This document shows, piece by piece, positions 28,698 to 40,743 of a stretch of DNA of 64,000 nucleotides (position 1 is its first letter; each line of letters opens with the position of its first letter). Source of the stretch: Azolla caroliniana (taxonomy: Eukaryota; Polypodiophyta). Under the pieces are notes generated by a model. It was given only the letters and a program-made list of their open reading frames with translations, had not been told where the DNA came from and made no database searches. The position numbers and the translations under genes are program-made. The DNA lies in NCBI GenBank assembly GCA_043228905.1, contig JBHGNT010000018.1, positions 1,116,001 to 1,180,000 on the forward strand, given 5' to 3'.

Positions 28698-31600
28698 TCA
28701 TTCCTCGCCCGTCGGTTCTTCCTCGTTTTCGGATCGTTCGTCACTGCTGACTAGGAGAGCCGGGTCTGGCTCGTCGTCGTGTCGCTTCTTGAACGCTTTG
28801 ATCCGCTTCCCTGCAACCGGTATCGCCATTCTCGTGCCGTCGAGTTCCGCCAGGTGATATGTCCCGTTGTCATTGGCGTTCCGTACCACGTAAGGCCCGA
28901 ACCACCTTCGTGCGAACTTCCGTGTAGCTCGGTGCTGGTTGTCGAGGCTGCTGTCGTAGACGAGCACCCAGTCACCTTCTTCGATTTTCTTCGGTCGGAG
29001 CCGGTGCGTTCGGTCGAACCTGGCTTTGTTCTTTGTCCTCGCCACCCGGAGCTTCTCCGCAGCCAGTTCCACGTTCTCCGGTCTCCGCTCGAGCTGTCGT
29101 ATACGCGCGGCCAACAACTCCTCCCGGCTCATCTCGTCCCTCCAGTCGACCGTTGCCCATGAGGAGATCGTCCGTTCCATCGGCATGATCGGCTTCTGGC
29201 CGAACATAAGCTCCGTCGGCATGTACCCGGTTACCGAACTGTGCGTAGTCCGGTCTGCCCACAAAGCATAAGGTAGCAGCCGCGGCCAGTTACCGACTCG
29301 GCCTCCACATGCCCGAACCAACGCCTTGACGATCGGTCCGTGTCTGCGCTCCACCTTTCCGTTCGCCTCCGGATTGTACGCAGTGGTGAGCGAGAGCTTG
29401 ACTCCCAGCCGGTTGAACAGCTCCGCGGCTTCTTCGGCGTCCAACTCCCCTCGGTCAGCCACGATCTTCCCGACGCACCCGTACCGGCATATCACGTCCT
29501 CGATTAGGAACCGACATACGGCCGCGGTCGTTTTGTTCGGAAGGGCCCGGCCTTCCACCTGGTTCGTCAGATCCTCCCGCGCTAGGACCAGGTACCGCAT
29601 CTGTCCTACTCCCATTGGCATCGTTACCAGATCTACCATCCATTTGAAATGGATGGCCGGAGGGTACGTAGGGTGAAGCTCGTCTCGATGTCGGACTATG
29701 GAGTGCATCTGACAGCCCTCGCAAGTTGTCACGAACCGATGCACGTCCTGGTACTGCCCCGGCCACCAATACTTCCCCTTCAGTTTCTCGAACGTAGCCC
29801 ATGTTCCACGGTGTCCAGCCCAAGGGCTGTCGTGGTAGGCCGCTAGCAGCTCCTCCTGACCTTCCTTCATTGCCACCACCCGGAGCGGGACGCCGTTCCT
29901 CTTCTTCGGGTGCTTCCACAAGTATCCATCCCGGAGAAAGAACCGGTACGCTTTCTTCCGGATCCGGTTGGCCTCGTCCTTCGTCCATGACGCATCGGGC
30001 GTCATTGTCTTCAAAAACCCACCGATCTGCAGCCACTCCCCGTCGTACTTGCTCGTGTCGAAGTCGTTAAGCGCTGGAGTGCTTGTTCCGTCGGTTGTTA
30101 CATACGCAGTCTCGAAGAAGTCCACGCCGACCTCTTCGTCCTCCGAAACCATGCCGCCTTCGTCATCGAATCTCGCCCTTGAAAGCATGTCGGCCATGGC
30201 GTTGTCTTTCCCGGAAATGTGTCGTATTTCCGGGTCCAGGGACTTGATGTACGCTATCCATCTGAGCATTGCCAGGTCCGGCGTCGCGCATCCGGAAAGC
30301 ATGCCGAGAATCGGCATGCAATCCGTCTCTATGATTACCTCTGTCCTGATCAGATAGTCCTTGTCGGCCTTCACCGCCGAAACGATACCCCAGAGTTCGC
30401 GTTTAACCTGGGCGTATCCTCGCTGCCGCTCACTGAGGACCTTCGCGCCGAATCGGATCGGAAACCGATTGCCGTCCTCGTCTTCTTGGTTGATGACCCA
30501 CCCGATTCCGGTTGGACTCGTGTCAACCGTTATGTACACTGGGGTGCCCTTCCTGTAGACGGCCTTTCGGAGCGCCGGTGCTGCCGAAAGAGCCTCCTTC
30601 AGCTTCCGGACCGACTCCGTGTGCTTGTCTAGCCATTCAAATCTTCGCCCTTTCTTCAATAATCCGTACAGCGGCTCCGCGACGTGCGCGTAATGCGGGA
30701 TCCATATGTGGTAGAAGGCGCATGCTCCCAAGAATCTTCGTACTTCCGTGATCGAGCTGCAATCAGGCTTCATCGCGGAGATGGCTTCTACCTTTGCCGG
30801 AGACGGTTTCCGGCCATATGGTCCACATAAATGTCCGACCACCATGATTTCCAACTACCCGAAGGCTGACTTCTCCCCCGAGAAGGTGAGCCTCGCATCC
30901 TCTAGCCTTTGCAGCACCTTCTCGCAGTCGTCGATGTGCGTTACCACGAATCGCCGGCATCCGTCCGGCCCGATCGTCTCGTCCTTCTCTTCTACCGGGC
31001 ATCCCTTGATCGGGATATCGTCTAGAAACGGCATGGTGATGTCCGGGATGCAGTCCCTCAGCACCTGGTTCATTGCATTCACCATGTGGGCCACCGAGTT
31101 GGTCCCTCCTTGCGGCAGCGTACACATCCGCACTAGGCCGAGGGGAGTTCGCATCGTCGTAATGTCTCTGCTCTCCACGGCTAGCTGGAACTGGTCGTAC
31201 CCTGAGTATAGATCACCGACCGAGTAAATCGACCTTCCGGCGAAGGCCTCCGCGAACTCGTCTATGGTCGGTCCGATCCCTGCGTTCCGAATGGTCACTC
31301 TATTGACCGGCTGCAGGTCCTGAATGAAGCGCAACGATCCGTTTTTCTTTGGTACGGTAAACCATCGGTTGGAATACGGGGTGCTCGACGGCTCGAGAAT
31401 GCCCATATCAACTTTCTGCTTCAACAACTCCATCGACTTCGGGATGTGAGCTCTCGGAACCGAAATTGGCTTGAGATTCCACGGTACATGCGGTACCGTG
31501 AATATCACCATCGGCTCTACGATCGTCGGGTCTATGCACCCGATTTCCTCCGGTGAGAATGCGAAGGCTTTCCCGTGCCTTCCGAGCATTCTCCGAAACC

Positions 31601-32180
31601 GGTCTTCCTCCGCCGGTAGTAGGAACCCGCCCCCACCGATTTTGAGCTCCCGGAGCGTCTCGTTGGTGAAGGTGTGTCCTATGCAGGCCGGATCTCGTAA
31701 GCCGGGGTCCGATGCAACCCCTTTGATTCGCGACTCGCTGCCCTCCGGTAAGGGCGCCGCAACTGGCCTCACCTTCCGGTCCACAGTCTTGTACTTGGTG
31801 CTAACTCGGGCCATCCGTTCCGACTCGAGCCCTCGACCGAAGTCCGCGATGACTTCGTACATTTCTTCGGAACATACCGGTATCGTCCGGTCTTCGTTAA
31901 GGTCTTCTTCGACTACCTTCCCCAGCATTCCCAAGGTGTCGTCGAAGGACACTGCCTCCACGGCTCCGTTGATTTCTTCGTCAGGGCCGAGAACTCCGCA
32001 CGCTCGAAGTCTCCCCTCCGTCTTTGCTTTCTCTCGGCCGGCGATGCCGACCATCGTACATGCTCCGCTGTCGGAGAAGCAAAATTTCCTACCTATTGTA
32101 CACGGTTTTATCGTACAGATGTGGGGTTTTCCCGGAGCATCCGGACTGTCGCGGCCCCACGCCTTGGCAGTCCTCTCTAA
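28698..32180 (-). pseudogene. pol: Pol of G3, one stop in reverse transcriptase
   Basis: This frame is -1 to gag, with a 42-codon open linker to the ATG at 32054 (VGIAGREKAKTEG). RT, RNase H and integrase motifs are as in G2: FLDDIPIKG, ITVDTSPTGIGWV, VADRGE, NGKVERRHG and the GPY module. A TAG at 30857-30855 replaces the CAG of G2 (SAFGQSEIM) just after the FLDD region. The neighbouring serine codon has also changed. No other break was seen, and the frame continues open to 28698. Confidence 0.9.
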
Positions 32181-32188
32181 AAATCCTC

Positions 32189-34303
32189 TCAGTTTTCGGA
32201 ACCGAGGGAGTCGCGGTTACGTTCGTGGTTCGGCCGTACCGTCAGAAACTGGACCGAATGGCGCCCGTCTTGGCTTTTGACCCTTGCGTAGGCCGAACCA
32301 TTGTCCAGCACCTTGGTCTCCATTCGCGCCGCCGTGATGTACGACTCTCCCAGTATGACCGGATGCGAAGACGTCTCCTGCACGAAGAAGTGCTGGTCAA
32401 TCTCGACGTCGCCGATCTTGACTCGCACATTCGGACAGGCCCCGTGCAGTTCCTCGGTGGCGCGCGTTGCTGCCCTTATTTTCCACCCGTGCTTGGTGTT
32501 GATCGGCCATCTGCCCTTCTTATAGAAGTCCATGGACATCAAATTGATCTCCGATCCGTGGTCCACCAAAGCTATCACCGGTTCCTGGACATCGCCGATC
32601 TTCACCGGGGTTTCCGTGGTCGCTCGGGCCCAGTGCGGTCTCGAATAGTGGCTTTCCGCCCACTCGTCTCCCAGCGCCATGTCGTCTAGGTGCGTCGTCC
32701 GCACTTCCACCGGTCTTTCCGGTTCTGTCTCCGTTGACAGCCTCTTCCGTTTCACCAAGTCCACGATGGAGTCGTGGAACTCCTTCTTGGCGATACCCAG
32801 CACCTCTCGTAACGACAACTCCACCTTGCTGTCGAGGATCCGTTCCTCCAGGACCTTTCGTAAGTCCGTGGTCCTTTCTATCTCCGTTCCCAGACGGTAC
32901 CCGCCCTTCTGGGGTTTATCTTGCGTACCGGCCCCGCCGGCTTCGTCCCGTCGTGGCCCGGACCGGGTCTCGTATCGTTGTGAGGGCCCGGTCGTCCCAG
33001 GTTTCCCCACCCGCTTCTCTTCTACCAGAGCCTCGTAGTTCTGGCAAGCGGCTTCCACGAAGCCCGTCTTTTCCTCGACCGGGTCGCTCCACCCGGTCAT
33101 CTCCCGTACCCGTTCCTCCGCACGGTCCGATTCCTCCCTTTTAAGCCTTGCACCGGCAAGGCCTTCCAGCATCGTCGGCCAGAATCCGGCTTTGCTTTCC
33201 CTTCGGGCCTCGCCGCCCCCGACTCGAATTCCGGCCGACGCCGAGTAGTGGACGGTTTCCGCGTGTCGGGCCGCCGCCTCTTCCATCACCCTTTTCATAC
33301 CACCTCGCCCGTCGTTTCGGCTCAGGGCCCTTCGGGTGTCGCCGGCATGCACCCGTCCTTCCCACAGGTACACCACCCTGTTCCTCAGCGCCTCCGCGAA
33401 GTCGCCGCTGTCCTTCCGAATGTGGCCGACTTCATCGCACCACATGCACCTGTTTCCTGCCGCCGGCCGTCGGTCACGAGCCGGTTCGCCACCTTCCCTT
33501 CGGGCTTGCGCGATTTGGAGGTCCTTTATCGCCCTCGTCAATTCCTCCAGCGCCGCTCCTCCGGTTGAGCCTCTGACTACGCCGGTCGAAGCTGAACCGG
33601 TTTCCAACCACTCTCGGGTCTCTTCCTTTCGCACCTGTGGCGCTGGTTCGAGCTTCCTTGCTGCGACCGAGCCCGACCCGGTTGCCCCATTATCCGCCCA
33701 TTCTCGCCGTTTGTCGAAACGGCCACAGACTTTCTTGACAGCCGCCCAGTCGGTAGTGAGCCCGTCTTCGGTTTCCAGCAAGAGGCCCACTTGCTCCCGA
33801 TCCCGCTCGTCGACCGACTTGACAAACAGCAAGACCCGGCTCGTGTCCAGGATGGTTCGGTCGAGTGCCGAAAGGCGCGCAAAGTTTCCCTCGAACTCCC
33901 GGAGGAGTGCCGACGCGTTTCTTCCCTTCCCCGGGGACTCCACCCATTCCATGAACCTTCGCTTCGAAAGCCGGAGCGCGTCGTCCAGCCCGTATTTCTC
34001 TAGGAGCCGGCCTTCGAACTCCTCCCAGGTACGGCTCTCCGCCCGCACCTCGAGCACCTCCGCATGGATGCTCGGCATCGCCACTCGGGGAAATCCGGCA
34101 AGACGCCTTTCTTCCGGAATGTCCCGCATCAGCATCTCTGCACTGTAGGACGCCAAATACTTCGTGGCATCCTTCCCATCGAACCGGCCGATCGTGCCGA
34201 CGACCGCCTCAATAGCTCTGTCGAGGGCACCGGTGCCCTCGCGCGCGTTTACAATCCGATCCACGGCCGAAGCCATGGCCTCTGCAAGATCCGACCCCCT
34301 CAT
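32189..34303 (-). pseudogene. gag: Gag-protease of G3, damaged zinc knuckle and early stop
   Basis: The ATG at 34303 (MRGSDLAEAM) starts a long open frame closely similar to G2 Gag. The knuckle reads CMWCDEVGHIRKDS: the last cysteine codon has become AGC (33409-33407), which should abolish zinc binding. The protease motif LVDHGSEINLM is intact. The frame stops with TGA after GSEN, four codons before the frameshift site, although GATTTTTAG itself survives at 32185-32177. Ribosomes would therefore stop before reaching it. Confidence 0.88.
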
Positions 34304-34347
34304 CTTCTGCTCTTCTGCCGCCTCCTTCACGTCGGGTTCACCAAAGA

Positions 34348-35141
34348 TGTCGAGATATTTCGCAAGTGCGTGTGGAAACGAGGCGGGACCGCGAGGGTCT
34401 CGAACCAAAGAGCAAGCGAGGGAGGAGAAAGAGAGAGAACCGGCTACGCAGGACCGGGGATACACAGGGACACGGCCCTTCAGCACGGAGAACGCGAACA
34501 GACACTGACACCGACAGATGCGAATGACTAAATATGTATATTAAGAAAAATGGCTGACACGACTACAACCCTCGATGGGGCACAGGTTGGCTACAACCGA
34601 ACAGGCCGGCGAACAGATGCCGATGCCTGTTCGCTTCGACGCACAAAGGGGTAGCAGGTCGGAGGTGCTGCCGGAAGCACTCGGGCGTTCCTCAAAACAG
34701 CGCGAGCCTCCTCGGAACCCTGCACAGAAAAGCTATGGAGCTCGAGAAGGAAGGGAAACAGAGAGAGAAGCGTCCAGAAACGGTCCGACAACACTTCGTC
34801 CTCTCTGCGCGAGATGCCTGCAACAGCTCTTTTCTGCTCCTTATATAGGCCGACGAGCAGGCCGTCATGTCAGCTTTATTCCCTGTCCCTTTTGGACAGG
34901 GATCCGCTCCGTTCTTCACGCATCCGCGTAGTTACGCCGCCGACTCGTACAGTTCCTTAGCTCGCGCGCGCGACCGAAAAGACTGTTCGCGCGGTCTTCG
35001 TCTCCACTTGTGTTAGGGCCCGTTCCTGCCGATTATCCTCCTAATTCGCTTCTATGTACAACTTGAAGCGTGCGTGCGTGAAGAACCGGTTCCCACGCCT
35101 TGGTGTGCCGATTCCGCTTATGGACGGTTTTCTTCACGACA
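34348..35141 (-). repeat. 5' LTR of G3 (794 bp)
   Basis: It pairs with 27833-28626. Differences include GAGGGAGG versus GAGGTAGG, CTCAAAACAG versus CTCGAAACAG, and GAAGCGTGCG versus GGAGCGTGCG. The primer site follows on the minus strand as in G2. Confidence 0.94.
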
Positions 35142-35692
35142 GCGGTCAAGTGGATACTCCGGTACATGAAGGGAACTTCGAGTATGTGCCTCTGATTTGG
35201 CTCCGGTAAACCCCTCATGGAAGGCTTTACCGATTCGGATATGTCGGCTGATGTGGACACCAGCCAATCAACTTCCAGATATGTCATGACCTATGCAGGG
35301 GGAGCCATTTCATGGCAGTCGAGGTTGTAGAAGACGGTTGCGTTGTCAACCACGGAGACGGAGTACATGGCAACTGTGGAAGCCGGCAAGGGAATATTAT
35401 GGATGAAGAACTTCATCGGAGAGCTCGGGATCCGGCAAGAGGAATATTGGCTCTAGTGCGACACTCAAAATGCCATCCACCTTGCAAAGAACGTGACATA
35501 CCATTCCAGAACGAAGCACATCTAGCGCAGGTACCACTAAATCCGGGAGCGAGTTGAAGATCGAGAGTTCATGCTGACGAAGATCCACACGGAGGAGAAC
35601 GGGTCGGATATGCTGACCAAGGTGCTGACACCCGACAAGCTGGATGCATGCCGGAAGCGGATTAGATTGACGAGGCATCCCATGCCGAAGTA
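35142..35692 (+). pseudogene. gag-pol: Copia C2 RNase H and C-terminus
   Basis: This resumes the C2 frame at VKWILRYMKGTSSM after G3. RNase H signatures (FTDSDMSADVDTS, LSTTETEYMA, LAKNVTYHSRTKHI) are readable but broken by stops (for example near 35330, 35455 and 35523). It ends with LTRHPMPK and a short purine tract before the LTR. Confidence 0.85.
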
Positions 35693-35703
35693 AAGGGAGA
35701 GTT

Positions 35704-36232
35704 TATTGGGATTTCGGTCCCTCCGGATGGGATATGAGTACCCGGCAATGGAAGACCCGGTGAGAACCTCTCACCGGATGAAGGGACATATAGGTAAATA
35801 TGTTTTTGAGAGCCCATTGGGGCTATACTTGCAAATAACCCTAATGTCATATTAGTATATATGACCTTGGGCAAACACTTATAGTGATGTTGGTTATTCT
35901 TTGTGTTGTTGTAACTACTGTATAGAGTGAGTGTGAGAGAGAGAGATACAGAGTGATTCTCTGTTGTAACCGCCACTAGGCGAAGAGTGTGAGCACAAGG
36001 TCGTTAACTATGTGCCGCCTGTTGTATTCTTTTGATATAATGATAGTTCGGAGTCTGTGGGCTCCGGTGGTTTTTCCCTCTCAGGGTTTTCCACGTTAAC
36101 ATCTTGTGTACTCTCTTTCAGTGTTTTGTGTATACGTGCATCTATCTTCACATTCCCATTTCTATGTTTGTAATTCTCAACAAAGTGATAGAAGACTCGG
36201 TTGTGGCCAAGCATTATTCCGCATATTCCCTT
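35704..36232 (+). repeat. 3' LTR of C2 (degraded)
   Basis: It starts TATTGGGATTTCGG (the expected TG has become TA) and ends near CATATTCCCTTCA. It has fewer minisatellite units than C1 and keeps ACATATAGGTAAATATGT-like and TATA-containing palindromes at about 35785-35860. It abuts the truncated pol of G5. Confidence 0.8.
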
Positions 36233-37922
36233 CACCATCCGATCCCGGTCAGGCTCGTGTCTACCGTAATGTAGATTGGGACGTCCTTGCCATAAACCGC
36301 TTTCCGGAGTGCCGGTGCCACGGTTTGCGCTTCCTTCAGCCTACGAACCGACTCCGCATGCTCTGCGCCCCACTCGAATTTATGCTCCTTCTTCAGCAAC
36401 CCGTAGAGCGGCTCCGCGACGTATGCGCAGTGTGGCTCCACGATATGGTAGAACGCGCACGTGCCTAGGAACCTCCGCACCTCTGTAACCGACTTGCATT
36501 CTTCCTTCATTGTGGAGATGGCTTCCACCTTTGCCGGGGACGGTTTCCGACCGTAAGGCCCGCACAAGTGCCCGACCACCAAGATCTCCGACTGCCCAAA
36601 AGCCGATTTACCTCCAGAGAAGGTGAACCGCGCGTCCTCAAGTCTTTGGAGCACCTTCTCGCAGTCGCCGATGTCGTCCACTACGAATCTTCGGCAACCG
36701 TCCGGCCCAACTGACTCATCCTTCTCTTCCACCCGGCACCCTTTTATCGGGATGTCATCCTAGAATGGCATGGTGATATCCGGGATGCAATCCGTCAGCA
36801 CCTTATTCATCGCATTCACCATGTGCGCCACTGAATTGGTCCCTCCTTGCGGCAGGGTACACATCCGCACTAACCCGAGAGGAGTTCGCATCGTCGTAAT
36901 ATCCCTGCTCTCCACGGCTAGTTGGAACTGATTGTACCCTGAGTACAGGTCCCCGACCGAATAGATCGAACTTCTGGCGAAGGCCTCTACGAACTCGTCT
37001 ATGGTCGGTCTGATACCTACGTTCCAAATGGTCACCTTGTTAATTGACTATAGGTCCTGAATGAAGCGCATCGTGTCATTCTTCTTCGGCACGATAAACC
37101 ACCGGTTCGAATATGGGGCACTCGACGACTTGAGGATGCCCATCTCCACCTTCTCCTTCAGTAGCTCCATCAACCTCGGGATGTGAGCTCTGGGTACCGG
37201 AATCGGCTTGAGATTCTACGGCACATGCAGTACCGTGAAGATCACCATTGTTTCCACGATCCTCGGGTCTACTCACCCGATCTCCCCCGACGCGAATGCG
37301 AAGGCCTTCCCGTGCCTTCTGAGCATTCTCCGAAACCTCTCCTCCTCCGTTGGCAGTAGGAAGCCACCCCCACCGACCTTGAGCTCCCGTAGCGTTATGT
37401 CGGTGAACCAGTGTCCTATGTCGGCCGGATTCCGTAAACTCGGGTCCCGCGCGACCCCTTTCATTCGTCCCTCGTTGTCCTCCGGCAAGGGTGCCGTGAC
37501 TGGCCTCACCTTCCGGTCCACAATCTTGTACTTCGTATCCACGCAGGCCGTCCGATTCGACCTGACCCTTTCCCCGAAGTTGGCAATGACTTCGTACATT
37601 TCCACCGAGTTGACCGGAATCACCCGGTCTTCACTGAGGCGTATGTCGACCACCTTTCCCATTTCCCCCAAGGTGTCGTCGAAAGAGACCACCGGCTCCA
37701 CGACGTTGCTAATTTCTTCGTCGGGGCGGAGGACTCTGCACTCTTTGAACCTTTTCACACGTGTGTACGCTGAACCGTTATCCAGCACCTTTGTCTCCAT
37801 GCGTGCCGCCATAATGTACGGATCGCCGAGTATCACCGGGTGTGAGGATGTCTCCTGCACGAAGAAGTGCTGATCAATCTTGACATCACCGATTTTCACG
37901 CGTACATTTGGGCAGGCCCCGT
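36233..37922 (-). pseudogene. gag-pol: Old gypsy G5: Gag-protease end fused to Pol, RT and start of RNase H
   Basis: The minus strand reads the end of protease (NVRVKIGDVKIDQHFF, GDPYIMAARMETK, SAYTRVK), then directly pol N-terminal sequence (CRVLRPDEEISN) in one frame. A deletion at about 37750-37762 has removed the gag end, the frameshift site and the pol linker. RT follows with stops and changes (YSGYNQF, TLPQGGTNS). The FLDD region is broken near 36762. RNase H begins ITVDTSLTGIGW and is cut at 36233 by the C2 LTR. The upstream gag part is at 49826-50359. Confidence 0.85.
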
Positions 37923-38570
37923 TGTCGAGGTATTCCTCGCGGATGCGTTGAACGAGGCGGGACCTCGGGGGTCTTGTACCGAAGAGCAAGAGAGAAAAGG
38001 AGAGAGGAAGAGACCCACAAGGTGCGAACGTAGATTCACAGGGACACGGCCCTTCGACATAGAGACACGAGTGCGACAACGACACAGAGAGACACGAATG
38101 TATCTAAAATTATATAAACAAGACAAACAACAAGAAGCACGAAGTCGGTTACAACCGAACAGGCCGGCGAACAGATGCCGATGCCTGTTCGTAAACGCAT
38201 AGAAAGGAAAGAGTAGGTTGGAGGTGCTGCCGGAAGCACTCGGGCATTCCTCAGAGCAACGCGAGCCTCCCGAAACTTGCACAGCAAGAAGCTACGGAGT
38301 TTACGAGCCAGAGAGAGAGAGAGCGAGAGAGAGAGAAGCCTTCCGCCCACAGACTGACAACACTTCGTCCTCGACTTTCCGCGATCCTTCGCCCCTCCTC
38401 GTCTCCCTCCTTTTATAGGCAAGGAAGGAGCCGTTTCCCCTTTTACTTCCTACCTACCGAATCTACCTGCCTAGGATCTTCTATGTACAACATAAGGCGC
38501 ACGTGCATGAAGAGCCGGTTCCTACGCTTCGGTGCACCGATTCCGCTTGTGGACGGTTTTCTTCACGACA
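37923..38570 (-). repeat. 3' LTR of G4 (648 bp)
   Basis: The plus strand runs TGTCGAGGTATTCC to CTTCACGACA. It is the same subfamily as the G1 LTR. Confidence 0.93.
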
Positions 38571-38629
38571 TCCGCCCCCACCTAACCGCACATCCACCGG
38601 CATGCGCCAAATTGAGTTGGGACGGAGAA

Positions 38630-40738
38630 AACCGGTCCAGCCTTCATTCCCCGCCCGCCTGTCCATCCTCGGTTTCGGATCGTTCGTGGTCGCGGTCCAG
38701 GTCAACCGGATCCGGCTCGTCGTCGTGACGCTTCTTGAACGCTTTGATCCGCTTCCCAGCTACCGGTATCGCCACTCTCGTGCCGTCGAGTTCCGCCAGA
38801 TGGTACGTCTCGTTGTTGTTGGCGCTTTGTACCACGTAAGGCCCGAACCACCTTCTTGCGAACTTCCGTGTCGCTCGGTGTTGGTTGTCGAGGCTGCTGT
38901 CGTAGACTAGCACCCAGTCGCCTTCCTCAATTTACCTTGGTCGGAGCCGGTGCGTCCGGTCGAACCGGGCTTTGTTCCTCGTCCTAGCCACCCGAAGCTT
39001 TTCCGCAGCCTGCTCCACGTCCTCCGGCCTTCGCTCGAGCTGACGTATGCGCGCCGCCAATAGTTCCTCCCGGCTCATCTCGTCTCTCCAGTCCATGGTT
39101 GCCCACGAGGAGATCGTACGCTCCATCGGCATGATCGGCTTCTGCCCAAACATGAGCTCTACCGTCATGAATCCGGTTACTAAACTGTGCGTAGTTCGGT
39201 CAGCCCACAACGCGTAAGGCAGCAGCCGCGGCCAGTTCCCGACTTGACCCCCGCATGCCCGAACTAACGCCTTGACTATCGGTCCGTGTCCGCGCTCCAC
39301 CTTCCCATTCGCCTCCGGACTGTATGCATTGGTAAGCGAGAGCTTGACTCCTAGCCGGTCGAACAGCTCCTCGGCCTCTTCGGCGTCCAACTCCCCACGA
39401 TCAGCCACGATCTTCCCGACGCACCCGTACCGGCATATCACGTCCTCGATCAGGAACCAACATACGGCCGCGGTCCTTTTGTTCTGAAGGGCGCGGCTTT
39501 CTACCTGGTTCGTCAGATCTTCCCGAGCCAGAACTAGATACCGCATTTGTCCTACTCCCATCGGCATCGTCACCAGATCTACCATCCATTTGAAGTGGAT
39601 GGTCGGAGGGTACGTAGGGTGCAGCCCGTCCCGATGTCGGACTACGGAGTGCATCTGACAGCTCTCGCAAGTTGTCACGAACCGATGCACGTCCCCTTTA
39701 TCTTCTCGAACGTGGCCCACGTTCCACGGTGTCCAGCCTAGGGGCTGTCGTGGTAGGCCGTCAGCAGCTCCTCCTGTTCTTCCTTCATCGCCACCACCCG
39801 GAGCGGGACGCCGTTCCTCTTCTTCGGGTGCTTCCATAAGTATCTGTCCCGAAGAAAGAATTGGTATGCTTTCTTCCGGATCCGGTTGGCCTCGTCCCTC
39901 GTCCATGACACATCCGGCGTCATTGTCCTCAAAAACCCACCGATCTAGAGCCACTCGCCGTCGTACTTGCTCTCGTCGAAGCCGTTAAGTGCCGGAGTGC
40001 TTGTCCCATCGGTCGTCACATACGCCGCCTCGAAGAAGTCCACGCCGACTTCTTCGTCCTCCGAAACCATGCCACCCTCGTTATCAAACCTCGCCCTCGA
40101 AAGCATGTCGGCCATGGCGTTGTCCTTTCCGGAAATGTGTCGTATATCTGGGTCCAGGGACTTGATGTACGCTATCCACCTGAGCATCGCGAGGTCCGGT
40201 GTCGCGCATCTGGAAACTATGCCGAGAATTGGCAGGCAATCCGCCTCGATAATCACTTCTGTCCCGATCAGGTAGTCTTTGTCGGCCTTTACTGCCGAAA
40301 CGATACCCCAGAGTTCACGTTTAACCTGGGCGTACCCTCGCTGTCGCTCACTGAGGACCTTCGCGCCGAATCGGATCGGGAACCGAATGCCGTCCTCGTC
40401 TTCTTGGTTGACGACCCATCCGATCCCGGTCGGACTCATATCCACCGTTATGTATACCGGGATACCCTTCTCGTAGACAGCCTTCCGGAGCGTCGGTGCT
40501 GCCGCAAGAGCTTCCTTTAGCTTTCGAACCGACTCCGTGTGCTCGTCTCGCCACTCGAATTTTCGCCCCTTCTTCAGCAACCCGTTGTCGAGGTATTCCT
40601 CGCGGATGCGTGGAGTGAGCCGGTTCCTACCGATTCCGCTTGTGGACGGTTTTCTTCACGACACCGTATAGCGGCTCTGCAACGTGGGCGTAATGCGGGA
40701 TCCATATGTGGTAGAACGCGCATGCCCCCAGGAACCTC
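38630..40738 (-). pseudogene. pol: G4 Pol: RNase H and integrase, broken
   Basis: Minus-strand segments resemble G2 Pol: LLKKGRKFEW, ITVDMSPTGIGWV, KRELWG and ADMLSRARFD (40580-39945), ended by a TAG at 39947-39945 that is CAG in G3. Integrase follows with about 45 bases missing near 39690, taking part of the zinc finger and shifting the frame. The core is readable (VADRGE, NGKVERGH), but the frame stops near 38930 in front of the GPY module (RWFGPYVV at 38644-38913). The 78-bp relic LTR lies within it at 40586-40663, and the gene continues beyond C3 at 46276. Confidence 0.85.
40586..40663 (-). repeat. 78-bp relic LTR with its own target duplication
   Basis: The first 28 bases (TGTCGAGGTATTCCTCGCGG...) match the start of the G4/G1-type LTR and the rest matches its end (GATTCCGCTTGTGGACGG...CACGACA). 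The middle (about 570 bases) is missing. CCGT flanks it on both sides (40582-40585 and 40664-40667), so it was a genuine insertion of a family G element that shrank. Confidence 0.9.
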
Positions 40739-40743
40739 CGAAC

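Larger units (their letters stand above)
27833..35141 (-). mobile_element. Ty3/gypsy element G3, full length, recently disabled
   Basis: The 794-bp LTRs are at 27833-28626 and 34348-35141, with the target duplication GCGG at 27829-27832 and 35142-35145. I counted about six differences between the LTRs (not an exhaustive comparison), so G3 is older than G2 but young. Organisation is as in G2. Its defects are one stop in RT, a lost zinc-knuckle cysteine and a stop four codons before the normal end of gag. Confidence 0.94.
25366..36232 (+). mobile_element. Copia element C2, 5' truncated, split by G3
   Basis: C2 starts abruptly in the protease region, fused to G6 gag, so its 5' LTR, gag and start are missing. 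It continues to 27832, is interrupted by G3, resumes at 35142 and ends with a 3' LTR at 35704-36232. The G3 target duplication GCGG marks the split. Several stops mark it as inactive. Confidence 0.85.
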
